Shown here: piece after piece, positions 16,723 through 26,600 of the stretch
Position numbering within the stretch: position 1 is the first letter of the stretch
Layout of the letters: every line of letters starts with the position of its first letter
Source of the DNA: Sarcina sp. DSM 11001
GTDB taxonomy: Bacteria > Bacillota > Clostridia > Lachnospirales > Lachnospiraceae
DNA: 64,000 nucleotides
Assembly: GCF_900101015.1 (NCBI RefSeq)
Contig: NZ_FNFZ01000005.1
Location: 62,001-126,000 of the forward strand
Direction of reading: 5' to 3'
Translations under genes and position numbers: made by a program
Notes under the pieces: generated by a model
Database searches by the model: none
Told to the model about the DNA's origin: nothing
The model's input: only the letters and a program-made list of their open reading frames with translations

Positions 16723-17259
16723 TCAATAATTTTCCGGTGTAAACTTCATCCCTGTCAACCGCTGCAACATCACTGCGAGGAAGGAGTAGACATACTCCAC
16801 ACTGGCGATGCGCACGGCATCCCTTCCCACATCACCAAACTGTTTTGTCGCTGACAGGGTCTTTCCGTCAATAACGAAGCCAAAACAGACCATCCCCACA
16901 GGTTTCTGCGCAGTACCGCCCGTGGGACCTGCGATCCCGGTAATGCCGACGCCGACCTGGGCATTGTTTGCCCGGGCAGTGCCGACAGCCATCTGGACAG
17001 CAACCTCTTCACTCACGACTCCATGCCGGCTGATCGTTTCCGGGGAGACTCCCAGATACTTCACCTTGGCCTCATTGGAGTAGGTAACGAAGGATGAATT
17101 AAACACATTGGAGGCAGACGGGATGTCCACCAGGTGCGCCGCAGCCAGACCTGCAGTACAGGATTCCGCAAAAGAGATGGTCCATCCCTTCGCCGTGAGG
17201 ATGTCCACGATCAGAGCCGCGCGCGTGTCAGTCTCTTCATGCTTGATCACATATTCCAT
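16723..17259 (-). CDS. pncC: CinA C-terminal domain family nicotinamide-nucleotide amidohydrolase
   Basis: A 178-residue stand-alone CinA C-terminal (PncC-type) protein. Seen: FAESCTAGLAAAHL, with the catalytic serine at about residue 33, then FVTYSNEAKVKYLGV and GITGIAGPTGGTAQKPVG, all diagnostic of the family. ATG 17259 is chosen for its AAGAGGAG site; the longer frame to 17352 has none. Known: the enzyme deamidates nicotinamide mononucleotide to nicotinate mononucleotide in the NAD salvage cycle. It stands alone with its own terminator. The last 15 residues (LTGMKFTPENY) are encoded beside a degenerate 17-bp repeat (AATAAGGTTCTTA). Confidence 0.92.
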   Translation of the reverse strand: MEYVIKHEETDTRAALIVDILTAKGWTISFAESCTAGLAAAHLVDIPSASNVFNSSFVTYSNEAKVKYLGVSPETISRHGVVSEEVAVQMAVGTARANNAQVGVGITGIAGPTGGTAQKPVGMVCFGFVIDGKTLSATKQFGDVGRDAVRIASVEYVYSFLAVMLQRLTGMKFTPENY

Positions 17260-17652
17260 AAAGATGCTCCTCTTAGCAGTTGACGACATTCCAGGGAAGA
17301 TTCTGTCACGTCCTGCCGTTACATGTACAAACCCTGCCGGGGACTTGTTCATGCAACATTCTGTCTTTTTTCAGAGAAAAAAGAGAATAAAAAATAACAG
17401 AAACTAAATAAATGGCAGAAATCAAAAACGTCAGAGATTAAAAAATGGATGTATCTGTATTTTCGCAGAAAAATACAGATCGCAATATTTACGGGAACAA
17501 ATCGGTATTCTGAAAACGAGCTGGAGATCTTATAGCCGGACAGGGGAGTCCCTCCCCCGTCCGGCATCTAAAAAAGTTATAGTCTGGAAGAACGGATCAT
17601 TTCTTCAAATTAATTTCTTTTGACTGTTTCTTCTGAAATTATAGCCGCCCGA
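17260..17652. other. Intergenic region with two hairpins (393 nt)
   Basis: A-rich sequence with no supported gene. A perfect 11-bp inverted repeat, ATCTGTATTTT with AAAATACAGAT (6-nt loop), lies at 17453-17480. A GC-rich hairpin, GCCGGACAGGGG with CCCCGTCCGGC (one bulge), lies at 17535-17565. The second lacks a T-run on either strand, so it may end or process the upstream minus-strand transcript without being a classic terminator. Confidence 0.6.
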
Positions 17653-18447
17653 TTATTTCTTCTGAATAAAGACCTTGTACTTTTCACCCCTGGGATTATA
17701 TTCATCGCACGGGCTGGCCACTCTGATGTAATACGTTTTCCCTTTTTCCATATTCTTGACCAGACTCATATAGTCGCCTTCATATATGCGGCTTTTTTTG
17801 CCCATCACAGTCCTGCTGCTGTTCATCAGAGAAGCATCGAGCCATGCGCCAACTTCGACGTTCTTGACAACCACCCTGTATTTCCCGGTGGCGGAAGGTA
17901 CGAATTTAAAGTAGTCTCTGTCCAACCTGAAATCGCTCTTCCCGTAACAGTTCTTTCCTACTGTCACGACCGTCGAGTCGCCCAGGGCATTTCCTTCCAG
18001 ATCTTTCGTGTAATTGATCAAAAATTTTATCCTTCCGGCCCCCTTGTTTCCGTTCCTGATAATGATATAGTACCAGCTGTCAGTCTTCAGGGTCCTGTCC
18101 CATGTAGAAAAATTGGCAAAACCGCCTTTTTTTAAAGCAACACCGCCACCGAGGGCATCCTTTTTGTCCGTGCCGCGCAGATATACTGTGAAAGGCTTCG
18201 TTACGGTCTCATTAAAGATCATCACCTCATAAAAGGTTTTATAAGTGTTTGTCTTAAATTTGAAAATTGCATAGTCCTGAGAGCTCTTGAGATTTGTGGT
18301 ATATTCTGTGCTAAATTTGACGATTTTGGCACTGCCCCGGGTGGCTCCGCCTGTTACTGCTGTAGCAGCCATTACAGGGGTAATGGTCATCGCGATAATC
18401 ACAGCGGTGCAGACCGCCGCAATAAGCCTTTTCCACATTGTTTTCAT
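17653..18447 (-). CDS. Exported protein with two PPC-like beta domains, unknown function
   Basis: A 264-residue protein starting at ATG 18447 after GGGAGGAG. The signal peptide is KRLIAAVCTAVIIAMTITPVMAA (cleavage after AxA). Two similar domains follow, each with an aromatic-rich DYAIFKF / DYFKFVP start and a YYIIIRNG / YYIRVASP end. This resembles bacterial pre-peptidase C-terminal (PPC) domains. Such domains are usually found beside a protease or other catalytic domain, but here nothing else is present. The location is extracellular or wall-associated (inference). No precise function can be given. Confidence 0.7.
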   Translation of the reverse strand: MKTMWKRLIAAVCTAVIIAMTITPVMAATAVTGGATRGSAKIVKFSTEYTTNLKSSQDYAIFKFKTNTYKTFYEVMIFNETVTKPFTVYLRGTDKKDALGGGVALKKGGFANFSTWDRTLKTDSWYYIIIRNGNKGAGRIKFLINYTKDLEGNALGDSTVVTVGKNCYGKSDFRLDRDYFKFVPSATGKYRVVVKNVEVGAWLDASLMNSSRTVMGKKSRIYEGDYMSLVKNMEKGKTYYIRVASPCDEYNPRGEKYKVFIQKK

Positions 18448-18563
18448 GAAATACTCCTCCCTTTCTTTACATGACATGAGGTTTCTTCTGTGCTAAACTC
18501 CAGTTGTTTTCACATCTGTTCCCAGGGGATGTGCATCTGATGATCCAGGCCGCATATACGCGA

Positions 18564-18836
18564 TTATCCCTGCAGGCCTCTTGCCTGACGGTCCATATCC
18601 TCCACGACGATGTCGTAGATCTCACCCAGAGTCCGGCAGTAGGCCAGCACCAGCCAGGGCTCATTGGTATGATAGTGGATCTTGATCGGGTCTCCGTCGC
18701 CGCCGACTGCCAGAAGGCTGTCGCCCTTGAAGTTTTCCGCGATGTAGTCAAAAACCTCGTCCTCGTCGAGATCCTCATAGCCGTCGATCAAGAGCTGTGT
18801 GTCATAACGAAATTCAATGGACTGTTCAGGTAACAT
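18564..18836 (-). CDS. Stand-alone FakA/YloV-like domain (90 aa)
   Basis: A 90-residue protein from ATG 18836 (AGGAGGG site). Its sequence, FRYDTQLLIDG, DSLLAVGGDGDPIKIHYHTNEP, then GEIYDIVVEDMDRQ, matches the segment after the kinase domain in FakA/YloV-type fatty acid kinases. The DhaL kinase domain itself is missing. Known: FakA phosphorylates FakB-bound fatty acids. A fragment this short cannot be a kinase, yet it has a clean start and stop and a good ribosome binding site, and similar small proteins occur in clostridia. It lies in a minus-strand run after ftsH and the redox protein gene. Confidence 0.75.
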   Translation of the reverse strand: MLPEQSIEFRYDTQLLIDGYEDLDEDEVFDYIAENFKGDSLLAVGGDGDPIKIHYHTNEPWLVLAYCRTLGEIYDIVVEDMDRQARGLQG

Positions 18837-18867
18837 GTTTTTCCCTCCTTGTGTTTGGTTGGTTACT

Positions 18868-19266
18868 TTATCTCTTTTCCTGCAGGATCTGTTCCACGAG
18901 TGCCGTACACTCATAGACCATATCGTCACAGTGGGGCTTCTGCGGCCGTCCTGCCTCGCGGTTCATGCGGAGCAGGTCGCGGCAGTTCAGGCATCCGCTG
19001 TGGTTCTCACGAACAGCACGGCAGAAGCCGCCGACAGTGGCCCCCTCTTCGATTCCATACAGGCCAAGTGCCATCAGGCCTCCGGTCACAGCCCCGCAGG
19101 TCTCGCCCATTTTCATGCCGCTGCCAAAGTTTGCCGTGATCCGGCAGGCAGCCTCCTCGGGCAGCCCGGCATCCGGTCCGAAGGCAGCCAGCACGGCCTG
19201 GGCACAGTTATAGTGTACGTTGGGGTCATTGCGGAGCTCTTTTGCGCGTTCCAGATATTTTCCCAT
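18868..19266 (-). CDS. C_GCAxxG_C_C family redox-type protein
   Basis: A small Cys-rich protein. Seen: YNCAQAVLAAFG, the family-defining ETCGAVTGGLMALG, FCRAVRENHSGCLNCRDLL, and a late PHCDDMV cysteine. Known: this family is annotated as redox-active, probably binding metal or cycling disulfides; physiology is unknown. The start at 19266 (MGKYLERAKEL, the usual family N-terminus) has GGAGGG about 13 nt upstream. An in-frame ATG at 19305 lies one base after the ftsH stop (TAAAATG) and could be used by translational coupling, adding 13 residues. Adjacent to ftsH and probably cotranscribed. Confidence 0.85.
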   Translation of the reverse strand: MGKYLERAKELRNDPNVHYNCAQAVLAAFGPDAGLPEEAACRITANFGSGMKMGETCGAVTGGLMALGLYGIEEGATVGGFCRAVRENHSGCLNCRDLLRMNREAGRPQKPHCDDMVYECTALVEQILQEKR

Positions 19267-19306
19267 TTCCCTGTTTTTTCCCTCCTCTATAGACACAGTT
19301 TTCATT

Positions 19307-21379
19307 TTACGCTTCGGCTTCGGGGCGCGTCTCCGCGTCAGCCTGAGATCCTGCTTCCGCCCGCATATCTATACCATCGCGAACTTCCGCCTCTGCTTCT
19401 GCGGCAGTCTGTGTATCTATATCATCGTGAGCTTTCGCCTGTGCTTCTGCGGCAGTCTGCGTATCTATATTATCATGAGCTTCCGCCTGCACATCCGTTT
19501 CAGCCTGCATCCCGTCATCTGTCGTCGGGGAGGCCTGTGTCCCGATCCTGCGCGGCTCGGGGCTGCGGTTCAGGATATTCATGAATTCCTCGCCGGTGAT
19601 GGTCTCCTTGAAGTAGAGGTATTCGGCGATCTCGTCGAGCTTGCGCTTGTTGTCCCGCAGGATCTTCAGCGCCTTTTCGTGCTGGGCGCGGACGAGCTCC
19701 ACGACCTTGCGGTCGATGAGGGCCTGGGTCTCCGCGGAGCAGGCCAGGGACGTGTCGCCGCCCAGGTACTGGTTGGTGACGGTCTCCATGGCGACCATGT
19801 CAAATTCATCGCTCATGCCGTAGCGGGTGATCATGGCGCGGGCCAGTCTGGTGGCCTGTTCGATGTCGTTGGAGGCGCCGGTGGTGACACTGCCGAACTC
19901 CACCTCTTCGGCGGCGCGACCGCCGGTCAGGGTGGCGATCTTGTTCTCGATCTCCTCCTTGCTCATGAGGTAGTGATTGCCCTCCTCCTCGACCTGCATG
20001 GTATAGCCCAGGGCACCGGAGGTGCGGGGGATGATGGTGATCTTCTGGACAGGCGCGCTGTTGGTCTGCATGGCCGCGACGAGCGCGTGTCCGACCTCAT
20101 GGTAGGAGACAATGAGCTTCTCCTTGTCGGTCAGGATCGCGTTCTTTTTCTGATAACCCGCGATGACGACCTCGATGCTCTCCTCCATGTCCGCCTGATT
20201 GGCGAACCGCCTGCCGTCCCGGACGGCGCGCAGAGCCGCTTCGTTGACGATGTTGGCAAGTTCCGCGCCGGAGGCGCCTGCCGCCATTCGGGCGATCTTG
20301 TTGAAATCGACGTCAGTGCCGATCTTGATCTTCTTGGCATGGACCTTCAGGATATCGATGCGGCCCTGCAGGTCAGGGAGCTCCACGGGGACGCGCCGGT
20401 CAAAGCGGCCCGGCCTGGTCAGAGCGGGGTCCAGAGCCTCCGGACGGTTTGTCGCCGCCAGGATGACGACACCCAGATTCTCTTCAAAACCGTCCATCTC
20501 TGTCAGAAGCTGGTTCAGGGTCTGCTCGCGCTCATCATTGCCGCCGATCACACCGCCGTCGCGCTTTTTGCCGATAGCGTCGATCTCGTCGATGAAGACG
20601 ATGCAGGGAGCCTTCTCCTTGGCCTGCCTGAACAGGTCGCGGACCTTGGAGGCACCCATGCCGACAAACATCTCGACGAATTCGGACCCGGACATGGAGA
20701 AAAACGGTACATTCGACTCGCCTGCGACCGCCTTGGCCAGCATGGTCTTGCCGGTTCCGGGAGGGCCGACGAGCAGGATGCCCTTGGGCATGGTCGCGCC
20801 GATCTCCTTATACTTTCCGGGATCGTGCAGATACTCCACGATCTCCATAAGATTTTCCTTTGCCTCTTCCTCGCCGGCGACGTCCGAAAAACGGATCCCT
20901 TCCGTCGATTTGACATAGACCTTGGCGTTGCTCTTGCCCATGCCGAACATCATCGAGGAGGCCCCGCCTCCCGCGCGATCCATCATTCTTTTGCTCATGA
21001 GATAACCGAGACCGCCGAAGATCGCGATTGGCAGCACCCAGCTGAGGAGAAAAGCAGCCATGGGCGACGTCTCCGGGATGATTTCGCTCCCGAACTTGGC
21101 GCCGGCTGCATACAGCCGGTCCACAAGTCCGTCGTCCTGCATATGGCCCGTGGCATAGATCTTTCCGTCCTTGTCCGTAAACAGAATATCGTTCGATCTG
21201 AACTCTACTTTTTCAATCTGTTTGTTCTCGGTCATTGTCATGAAGGTCCCGTAATCCACTTCCTCAATGGAAGCCCGCTTAAGAGACGGCATGATAAAGG
21301 CGTTGACGATCATCATGAACAGAATGATCGTCAGCGCGTAATAAAACATTGATTTCTGAGGGGGTTTTATTTCCTGCAT
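19307..21379 (-). CDS. ftsH: ATP-dependent zinc metalloprotease FtsH
   Basis: A 690-residue membrane AAA protease. Start ATG 21379 follows AGGAAAGGAAG; the frame upstream is not needed. Two membrane segments flank an external loop ([17 protein letters not shown] near residue 13; [19 protein letters not shown] near 110). Then come Walker A GPPGTGKT, Walker [12 protein letters not shown], the second region of homology ([21 protein letters not shown] in part), and the zinc site HEVGH. Known: FtsH degrades unassembled membrane proteins and short-lived regulators as a hexamer. Odd: the last 60 residues are an acidic Ala-rich tail made of about three 16-residue repeats ([14 protein letters not shown]-type). 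Confidence 0.97.
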   Translation of the reverse strand: MQEIKPPQKSMFYYALTIILFMMIVNAFIMPSLKRASIEEVDYGTFMTMTENKQIEKVEFRSNDILFTDKDGKIYATGHMQDDGLVDRLYAAGAKFGSEIIPETSPMAAFLLSWVLPIAIFGGLGYLMSKRMMDRAGGGASSMMFGMGKSNAKVYVKSTEGIRFSDVAGEEEAKENLMEIVEYLHDPGKYKEIGATMPKGILLVGPPGTGKTMLAKAVAGESNVPFFSMSGSEFVEMFVGMGASKVRDLFRQAKEKAPCIVFIDEIDAIGKKRDGGVIGGNDEREQTLNQLLTEMDGFEENLGVVILAATNRPEALDPALTRPGRFDRRVPVELPDLQGRIDILKVHAKKIKIGTDVDFNKIARMAAGASGAELANIVNEAALRAVRDGRRFANQADMEESIEVVIAGYQKKNAILTDKEKLIVSYHEVGHALVAAMQTNSAPVQKITIIPRTSGALGYTMQVEEEGNHYLMSKEEIENKIATLTGGRAAEEVEFGSVTTGASNDIEQATRLARAMITRYGMSDEFDMVAMETVTNQYLGGDTSLACSAETQALIDRKVVELVRAQHEKALKILRDNKRKLDEIAEYLYFKETITGEEFMNILNRSPEPRRIGTQASPTTDDGMQAETDVQAEAHDNIDTQTAAEAQAKAHDDIDTQTAAEAEAEVRDGIDMRAEAGSQADAETRPEAEA
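19325..19470 (-). repeat. In-frame 48-bp repeats in the FtsH C-terminal tail
   Basis: Three imperfect 16-codon units encode [28 protein letters not shown] and a diverged [14 protein letters not shown] type. They lie beyond the conserved FtsH end. Limits are approximate. Confidence 0.75.
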
Positions 21380-21771
21380 GAAGTTTACTTCCTTTCCTGT
21401 GCGGCAGATGGCAGAGCAGGGCGTGACTATGCACCGGCTTTCGGCCGCCACCTGTCTGATTATCCTGCGGCATTATATCTTCGTAAATTTCTTCGCAATT
21501 TTTCACAATATCAGCTGTCGCAGTTAGTGTATAATGATCCGGAGTTCGGATGTTCTACACAATATAGCACAGTTAGTCGGGATTTCCTAATAAACTTTCT
21601 GTAAAATAATAAGAAATTTCCAGTTTACCGGAATGCTGCGTTTTCAGGCCTGGCGGATGATCCATGCCGGCAGGCCTGCGGACGCTTTACTTTTTGCTCA
21701 GCTCTGAAGGAGACGCTGCTGTCGCGGCATTCGACAGCCCGCAGACGATTCTCCTTTATACCTTACACGGC
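21380..21771. other. Intergenic region (392 nt) upstream of ftsH
   Basis: It contains the ftsH leader and an inverted repeat, AGGCCTG (21646-21652) with CAGGCCT (21671-21677). A weak candidate ftsH promoter is TTGCGA, 15 nt, TATAAT on the minus strand at 21472-21498; the spacing is short. No gene is supported. Confidence 0.4.
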
Positions 21772-24700
21772 TTACTCCTCCGCCTTCATGATCTCTCTGG
21801 ACAGGGTGGCGAAGAGCTCCGCCGTGTTGATGGGCTTGCTCAGGCAAGCGCTCATGCCCGCTTCGATACATCTTTTGGCGCTCTCGGGATCCACGTCCGC
21901 CGAAAGGGCGATCACAGGGATCGATTCGGCATCCGCAAGGCCGCAGGCGCGGATCTGCCGGGCAGCTTCCAGCCCGTCCATGATGGGCATCATGACATCC
22001 ATCAGGACCGCCTGGTAGTGGTAGGGTCCGCTCTTTTTGAACATATTCACGGCTTCCTCCCCGTCCCTGGCCAGTTCCGTGTGGATGCCGCGGGTCTCGA
22101 GGATCTTCATGATGACCTCAGCGTTGAGGTTGTTGTCCTCCGCGACGAGGATATTTTTGCCGTAGAGCATGCGGCCCTCAATGGTAGAGCTGCGGCGGCT
22201 CTGGTTCCTGATCTGATCCGGCGTCGCCAGATCATACTCCAGGGTGACGATGAAGGTCGTCCCGCGGCCGAGCCTGCTGTGGCAGGTGATCGTACCTCCC
22301 AGCAGATCCACCAGATTGCGGCAGATATACAGGCCGAGCCCGGTGCCGTCCCGCAGGCTTTCCTCATTGGGGATCTCCTGTTCAAAGGGCATGAACATCT
22401 TTTGCTGGAAGACATCGCTGATGCCCCGCCCCGTGTCGCGGATAGTATAGGTATGGCTCGCGTTCCGCTCTGTATAGAGAACGCTGGCCTCGAAATCCAC
22501 GCGGCCTCCCGGCTGGGTGAACTTGATCGCGTTCCCCAGGAGGTTGACGATGATCCGGGTCACATGCTCAGCGTCCATCATGACCACGCGGTTTTCACAG
22601 CCGTCGATCCTGGTCTTGAGTGTCAGACCGGCTTCCCTCGCCTTCTCCTCGACGACAGCGACCGCCTCCTCCAGCACGTCCCGTTCCCGGACCGCGGCGG
22701 CGACACTGACGACCTTGCCCGCATTGATGCGGCTGGTCTCCAGCACCTCATCAATGAGACTGGTCAGATAATGGGTCGAGGACAGGATCTTCTCCAGATT
22801 GTCCTTTACCGGGGCCCCCATGCCCTCTTCCTTCAGAGACAGCTGGGCCAGGCCCTTGATCGCGGTCAGCGGCGTCCTCATGTCATGACTCATATGGGAG
22901 AGGAAGGCCTCTTTTTCCTGGCCGGATTTGACCGCGGCCCGCAGAGCCTTGGACATCTCGTCGATCTGCTGCTGGTCCCCGATCTGCTTCGTCGTATCGA
23001 TGAAGGTCAGGACCAGGCCGCTGACATATTCCCTCCCGAAGGCTGTTCTGTCCCCTTCCATGCCGCTCCTCCATCCACTGCCATAGGAGGACATCCCCGT
23101 GCTCCTGGTCCCGTAGGAATTCGGGTTCAAATATGTCCTTGCCTTCTCCGTCAGGCCGTGAGCGCCGGTGCTTCCGGTGCCCGGTCCGTCACTGTCCGCG
23201 CCTTCCTCGGAAGAAGCCGCCAGGTGGTCTTCTTCCAGGCTTTTTTCCTGCGTCCTGTAGGGCGCTATGCGGACGAGATAGGTCTTGCCTGAGACAGAGG
23301 CGCACGCCAGCTCCAGGGGCTGCATGGTCTGCAGGACCTGGTGACAGAGGGCTATGAGGTCCACAGCGGCAAAGTGGTAGGCGATATAGCGCAGAGACCG
23401 GCCGACATCGTGCTCCGCGACGCTGAATTCATCTGCGATATACTCCGTGAACTTGCGGACATTGAGCTTGCGGTCCACCATAACGATGCCCACCAGGGTG
23501 GTGGCGAGGAAGTTCGCCATGTCGTCATTGACGCTTGCCAGCTCTCCGACCTTAGCCTGATACTCGGAGTTGACGGTATAGAGTTCTTCATTGACCGACT
23601 GCAGCTCCTCGTTGGAGCTCTGCAGCTCTTCATTGGCTGTGAGCAGCTCCTCATTGGCCGCCTGAAGCTCCGCGTTCACGGACTCCAGCTCTGTGACTGT
23701 GTGGCTGAGGTTGTCCTGAGAGACATGCAACTCCTTTTCCAGGTCAGCGATGCGCTGGGCGGCGGCAGTATCGACGTTGTAATGCTCCATATCCACCGGC
23801 TGCTCCGGTTCCTGAGAAGTGCGGAGGAAGGCGATCGCCGTCACTCCTGTCAATGTCCCCATCTTGTCCGTGATCGGCTGCGCGATCAGGGAGATATACT
23901 CCGGCTCCGTGCCGATCCGCACCGGGATCCTGTCATAAGCGACAAGCGCCTGCTTCTCCCGGGACTCCTTGAGGGCCTTGGACACTGCGATCCGCAGATC
24001 CGCCCGGATGAGAGAAAAAATATCCAGGGTGACATTGCCGACCGGGATCGTGATGAAGTCCCCGCACTTGCCGTAGGAATGACAGAGTTCATTTTTTTCA
24101 TTGATGAGGACACAGGCCGGCATCAGGAGCTCCAGCGCCCGGGTTTCCATCTCCCCTTCGCGCATGCCGGCATCCTGATCATACGATTCCCCCTTATAAT
24201 GCTGGGGCATGAGCTGGCTCTCGATGCCCTGGAGCGAATAGGTGATATGCTCGTGGGAAGGGGTGCGTCCCGCGCTGTTGTGCACAAAGATCTTTTCATT
24301 CGGGCACAGGACGCGGAAGACATCGTCGTAGTCGATGACGGACTCCGACCGGCCGAGGAAAAGATAGCCGCCGTCGTTGAGGGCCATATGAAAGATGGCA
24401 AAAAGATTCCGCTGCAGGATATTCTGAAAATAGATCAGGAGGTTCCGGCAGCTCACCAGATCCAGCCTGCCGAAGGGGGGATCCTGGAACACATTGTGCT
24501 GGGCAAAGACGATCATCTTGCGGATATCGTGATTGACCGCGTAGCGGTTTCCTTTTTTGGAGAAAAAGCGGGAGAGGCGCGTGACCGAGACATCCTCGAG
24601 GATACTGTCCCCGTAGACGCCGCGTCCCGCGACGGCGATGGAATCACCGTCGAGATCCGTCGCAAAGATCTTGATATCACGGCGCAGTCCCAGCTCCTCC

Positions 24701-25692
24701 ATAGCCTCGGCAAAGAGGATCGCTATAGAATAGGCCTCCTCGCCTGTGGAACAGCCCGCCACCCAGACCCTGATCTGGTCGGACGTGCGGTGGCTCTGGA
24801 GCAGGTCCTTGACGACACGCTCCTTGAGGATGTCAAAATAGTCCGGATCGCGGAAGAAGCTGGTGACCCCGATCAGGACCTCCTTGGCCAGGAGCCGGAC
24901 CTCCTCGGGATTATTGGACATGTAATTGACATATTCCCGCAGGTTCCGGTTATGGGTGACCACGATCCTTCGCTCGATCCGGCGAAGCACCGTCGTCTGC
25001 TTATAATACGAATAGTTGACATTCGTGACTTTTTTAAGGAGAGAAAACACCTGGCTCATCAGGTCGCCGTCCGAGAGCTGCAGACGGTGTCCCGCGTCCG
25101 CGATCGACCGGGAGATATGGGCCATCTCACGGGCGATACTGTCGGGATTGAGAATGAGGTCGGCGAAGCCTGTCGCGATGGCGCTCCGGGGCATGCCGTC
25201 AAACTTGGCGCTCTCCGGCGCCTGTGCGATGATCAGCCCGTTGCGCTCCTTGATCTGCCGGATCCCGTTGGTCCCGTCGGAACCCGTGCCCGACAGGATG
25301 ATCGCAACCGCTCGGTTTTCATAGGCCTTTGCCAGCGAACGGAAAAAGATATCGATCGGATGGTTTATGTGCTGGTGGTTGTACTCGCGCAGATGCAGCT
25401 CATCCGCCTCGATCTCCATATTGTACTTGGGGGGCAGCATATACACCGTATTTTTGCGGACATGCATCCCCTCCTTTGCCTCCAGGACAGGCATGGTCGT
25501 ATATTTTCCCAGAATATCCGCCAGCAGACTCCTGTGGTCCGGCGACAGGTGCTGGATGATCACAAACGCCATCCCCGTATCCGTCGGGAGGAAGGTCAGG
25601 AACTGCTGCAGAGCCTCCAGTCCTCCTGCCGACGACCCGATCCCGACCACACAGCCGGGTTTTTCATTTTGCATACTCTGTCTGTTTGCCAT
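21772..25692 (-). CDS. CheB-CheR-PAS-histidine kinase-receiver fusion protein
   Basis: A 1306-residue cytoplasmic signalling fusion without membrane segments. Order: CheB methylesterase (about 10-195) with GIGSSAGGLEAL, IIQHLSPDH and SGTGSDGTNGI; CheR methyltransferase (about 215-480) with the SAM motif VWVAGCSTGEEAYS and SCRNLLIYF; a Leu/Glu/Asn-rich coiled coil (ELQAANEELLTANEELQSSN); PAS (NFLATTLVGIVMVD onwards); HisKA with HMSHDMRTPLTAIKG; HATPase with NLLGNAIKF and GTGLGLYICRN; and a receiver with VLMDVMMPIMDGLEAAR and CLSKPI. Known: CheB/CheR modify chemoreceptor glutamates, and PAS-HK fusions occur in other signalling circuits. No chemoreceptor, CheA or flagellar gene is in the window. 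Site AGAGGG precedes ATG 25692. Confidence 0.95.
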   Translation of the reverse strand: MANRQSMQNEKPGCVVGIGSSAGGLEALQQFLTFLPTDTGMAFVIIQHLSPDHRSLLADILGKYTTMPVLEAKEGMHVRKNTVYMLPPKYNMEIEADELHLREYNHQHINHPIDIFFRSLAKAYENRAVAIILSGTGSDGTNGIRQIKERNGLIIAQAPESAKFDGMPRSAIATGFADLILNPDSIAREMAHISRSIADAGHRLQLSDGDLMSQVFSLLKKVTNVNYSYYKQTTVLRRIERRIVVTHNRNLREYVNYMSNNPEEVRLLAKEVLIGVTSFFRDPDYFDILKERVVKDLLQSHRTSDQIRVWVAGCSTGEEAYSIAILFAEAMEELGLRRDIKIFATDLDGDSIAVAGRGVYGDSILEDVSVTRLSRFFSKKGNRYAVNHDIRKMIVFAQHNVFQDPPFGRLDLVSCRNLLIYFQNILQRNLFAIFHMALNDGGYLFLGRSESVIDYDDVFRVLCPNEKIFVHNSAGRTPSHEHITYSLQGIESQLMPQHYKGESYDQDAGMREGEMETRALELLMPACVLINEKNELCHSYGKCGDFITIPVGNVTLDIFSLIRADLRIAVSKALKESREKQALVAYDRIPVRIGTEPEYISLIAQPITDKMGTLTGVTAIAFLRTSQEPEQPVDMEHYNVDTAAAQRIADLEKELHVSQDNLSHTVTELESVNAELQAANEELLTANEELQSSNEELQSVNEELYTVNSEYQAKVGELASVNDDMANFLATTLVGIVMVDRKLNVRKFTEYIADEFSVAEHDVGRSLRYIAYHFAAVDLIALCHQVLQTMQPLELACASVSGKTYLVRIAPYRTQEKSLEEDHLAASSEEGADSDGPGTGSTGAHGLTEKARTYLNPNSYGTRSTGMSSYGSGWRSGMEGDRTAFGREYVSGLVLTFIDTTKQIGDQQQIDEMSKALRAAVKSGQEKEAFLSHMSHDMRTPLTAIKGLAQLSLKEEGMGAPVKDNLEKILSSTHYLTSLIDEVLETSRINAGKVVSVAAAVRERDVLEEAVAVVEEKAREAGLTLKTRIDGCENRVVMMDAEHVTRIIVNLLGNAIKFTQPGGRVDFEASVLYTERNASHTYTIRDTGRGISDVFQQKMFMPFEQEIPNEESLRDGTGLGLYICRNLVDLLGGTITCHSRLGRGTTFIVTLEYDLATPDQIRNQSRRSSTIEGRMLYGKNILVAEDNNLNAEVIMKILETRGIHTELARDGEEAVNMFKKSGPYHYQAVLMDVMMPIMDGLEAARQIRACGLADAESIPVIALSADVDPESAKRCIEAGMSACLSKPINTAELFATLSREIMKAEE

Positions 25693-25855
25693 AGTGGTTC
25701 CCTCTTTTCCTTCTGCATCTGCCCGGTATCTGCCGGGTGATAAGGCACTGTTACTTCATTACTTCAAAAAACCTGCAGGTCTTTTCTTCCGCAGCTTTCG
25801 GAAGTTATTTGCGAACAGTGCCCAAGGCACTGTAATCAGGTCAACGCGGCAAAAC

Positions 25856-26383
25856 TCAATGTTCCTTTCTGCCGGTTCCCGCCCGCAGCGTGCGGATGAT
25901 CCTGGCGACGACTTCTTCGATCTCGCCGCTTCCCTCCCGCACAATGAGATCCGCATACTTTTCATACAGGACGGATCTCTCCTCATATAAATCACGGAGG
26001 GTCTGCCCCTCCCGGAGTGCCACTCCCCTCTGCCGGATGTTGTGGAGCCTTTTCCGGATGGTCTCAAAATCCGCCTGAAGATAAATGACAGCCCCGATAT
26101 CCCGAAGATGCCGCATCGCCTCTTCTCCATAGACGGCGCTGCCGCCCGTCGCGATCACGCATCTGGAAGCCTGAACCGATGCATTGACCTCGTTTTCAAT
26201 GGCGATAAAACCATCGATCCCTTTCTCCTCAATGATCCGTGACAGGCGCATCCCCTCCCGCCGCTGAATCAGCAGATCTGTGTCAATGAAGTCAAATCCG
26301 ATCACCTTGGCCAGGATCACTCCGACAGTACTCTTGCCGGATGCCGGCATCCCGATCAAAACAAGATTATCTTTTTTTGCCAA
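25856..26383 (-). CDS. aroK: Shikimate kinase
   Basis: A 175-residue P-loop kinase. Walker A is IGMPASGKSTVG near residues 9-20. The shikimate-binding DTDLLIQRREG, the FIAIENEV segment and ATGGSAVYGEEA (GG(S/A)xV) are diagnostic. The start is TTG at 26381-26383, since AAAGGAGG stands 8 nt upstream and no ATG fits. Known: it phosphorylates shikimate at O3 in chorismate synthesis. No other aro gene is nearby. It lies upstream of the CheB-CheR fusion with a 163-nt gap and is divergent from the glycan operon. Confidence 0.92.
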   Translation of the reverse strand: MAKKDNLVLIGMPASGKSTVGVILAKVIGFDFIDTDLLIQRREGMRLSRIIEEKGIDGFIAIENEVNASVQASRCVIATGGSAVYGEEAMRHLRDIGAVIYLQADFETIRKRLHNIRQRGVALREGQTLRDLYEERSVLYEKYADLIVREGSGEIEEVVARIIRTLRAGTGRKEH

Positions 26384-26600
26384 ACTGTCAGCCTCCTTTA
26401 AGGAACAACATACATAGACAGTATACCACACTTCCGGCCCGGATTGTCTCCTCCCGCAGTATTCGCCGGACCAATTTTCCCGCAAAAGTATCTTTCATCC
26501 CCAACTCGTGGTATACTGGAAAAGTCAGTTTACCGGCTTCGGCCTGTTGTTCTTTCAAATATTCATTTATATCTTTATCTATCATTTTCAGGAGAACAAT

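Noticed and set aside
19220-21352. 710-codon plus-strand open frame
   Set aside because: It is antisense to ftsH, whose motifs are complete. The frame is open because of GC-rich codon bias and has no family features.
23341-25740. 799-codon plus-strand open frame
   Set aside because: It lies opposite the CheB-CheR fusion, which has all catalytic motifs. No ribosome binding site or homology is seen.
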